DNA of 50,684 bases from Strigamia acuminata (Eukaryota > Arthropoda > Chilopoda > Geophilomorpha > Linotaeniidae): positions 1-50,684 of the forward strand of contig CASHSZ010000050.1 of assembly GCA_949358305.1 (NCBI GenBank), given 5' to 3'. Of the stretch, positions 50,498 through 50,684 are shown piece by piece; position 1 is the stretch's first letter, and every line of letters starts with the position of its first letter. Below the pieces are notes generated by a model. The model had not been told where the DNA came from. It saw only the letters and a list, made by a program, of their open reading frames with translations, and made no database searches. The position numbers were made by a program, and so were the translations under genes.

Positions 50498-50684
50498 TGT
50501 TAGACTTTGGAACCACTTTTGAGTTATTTAAATCGTTTTTCGATGTGAAATGACTTTGAAATGTTTATTTTATTATCCATCGGTTATCTTTTCTTATTCG
50601 GGGTAATTTAGTATTGTTTCTTATGTTTTTCCTTAGTTTCTATGTAAAGGGAATGCATGATGCCTTTTAGATGTGTCTTATCCA
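50498..50684. other. AT-rich flanking sequence, probably host
   Basis: About 187 bases of AT-rich, non-repetitive sequence, unlike anything else in the window. No gene or known element was recognised in it. Confidence 0.6.

Overview
The window is eukaryotic DNA. Its genes are split by short GT-AG introns, and it carries SINE-like repeats with tRNA-type promoter boxes, AATAAA signals and many microsatellites. No ribosome-binding sites or operons are seen. The host cannot be named. An animal, perhaps an arthropod, is a guess based on the piggyBac transposase, the tRNA-headed SINEs and the AT-rich flank. About 50.5 kb is GC-rich, repeat-dense mobile DNA. Only the last ~190 bases (50498-50684) look like ordinary AT-rich host sequence, and the change falls at a TTAA, the tetranucleotide that piggyBac transposases cut.

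The layout is two nearly identical direct copies of a ~19 kb gene block. Copy A runs ~703-19740 and copy B ~29208-47735. Each block holds, in order: (1) + strand, a 450-aa Glu/Arg-rich coiled-coil protein; (2) - strand, a six-exon, 643-aa piggyBac-family transposase with the DDD triad and the C-terminal Cys-rich domain; (3) three SINE-like elements and simple repeats; (4) - strand, a nine-exon, 922/937-aa protein with two Cys2His2-like motifs, an 8-residue repeat tract, an Arg/Ser domain and a PHD-type finger; (5) a tandem array of ~0.6-kb units (8 in A, 7 in B) that combine constant segments with a hypervariable segment; (6) + strand, a 212-aa acidic protein. Genes 1, 3 and 4 were not recognised as known families beyond the motifs named.

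The blocks are bounded by multi-kilobase arrays built on the 16-bp palindrome GGGCCGTTAACGGCCC, which has TTAA at its centre. The arrays also contain a ~100-bp AT-rich core and form a ~832-bp higher-order repeat. The array after A (19752-24290) and the array before B (26150-29182) are inverted relative to each other around a 1.9-kb spacer that is itself partly palindromic. B therefore has long inverted terminal arrays (26150-29182 and 47745-50497). The simplest reading, an inference, is two head-to-head or tandem copies of a giant (~24-26 kb) piggyBac-type transposon. Its ends are TTAA-rich satellite-like arrays and it carries three cargo genes plus a cassette-like array. Copy A's left end lies outside the window.

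A plausible division of labour, also inference: the transposase acts on TTAA-bearing ends, the zinc-finger/RS/PHD protein binds DNA or chromatin, and the coiled-coil and acidic proteins are accessory factors. A and B are almost identical over ~0.7-8.7 kb but differ more through gene 3 and the array, so they are either a recent duplication with patchy conversion or two similar insertions.
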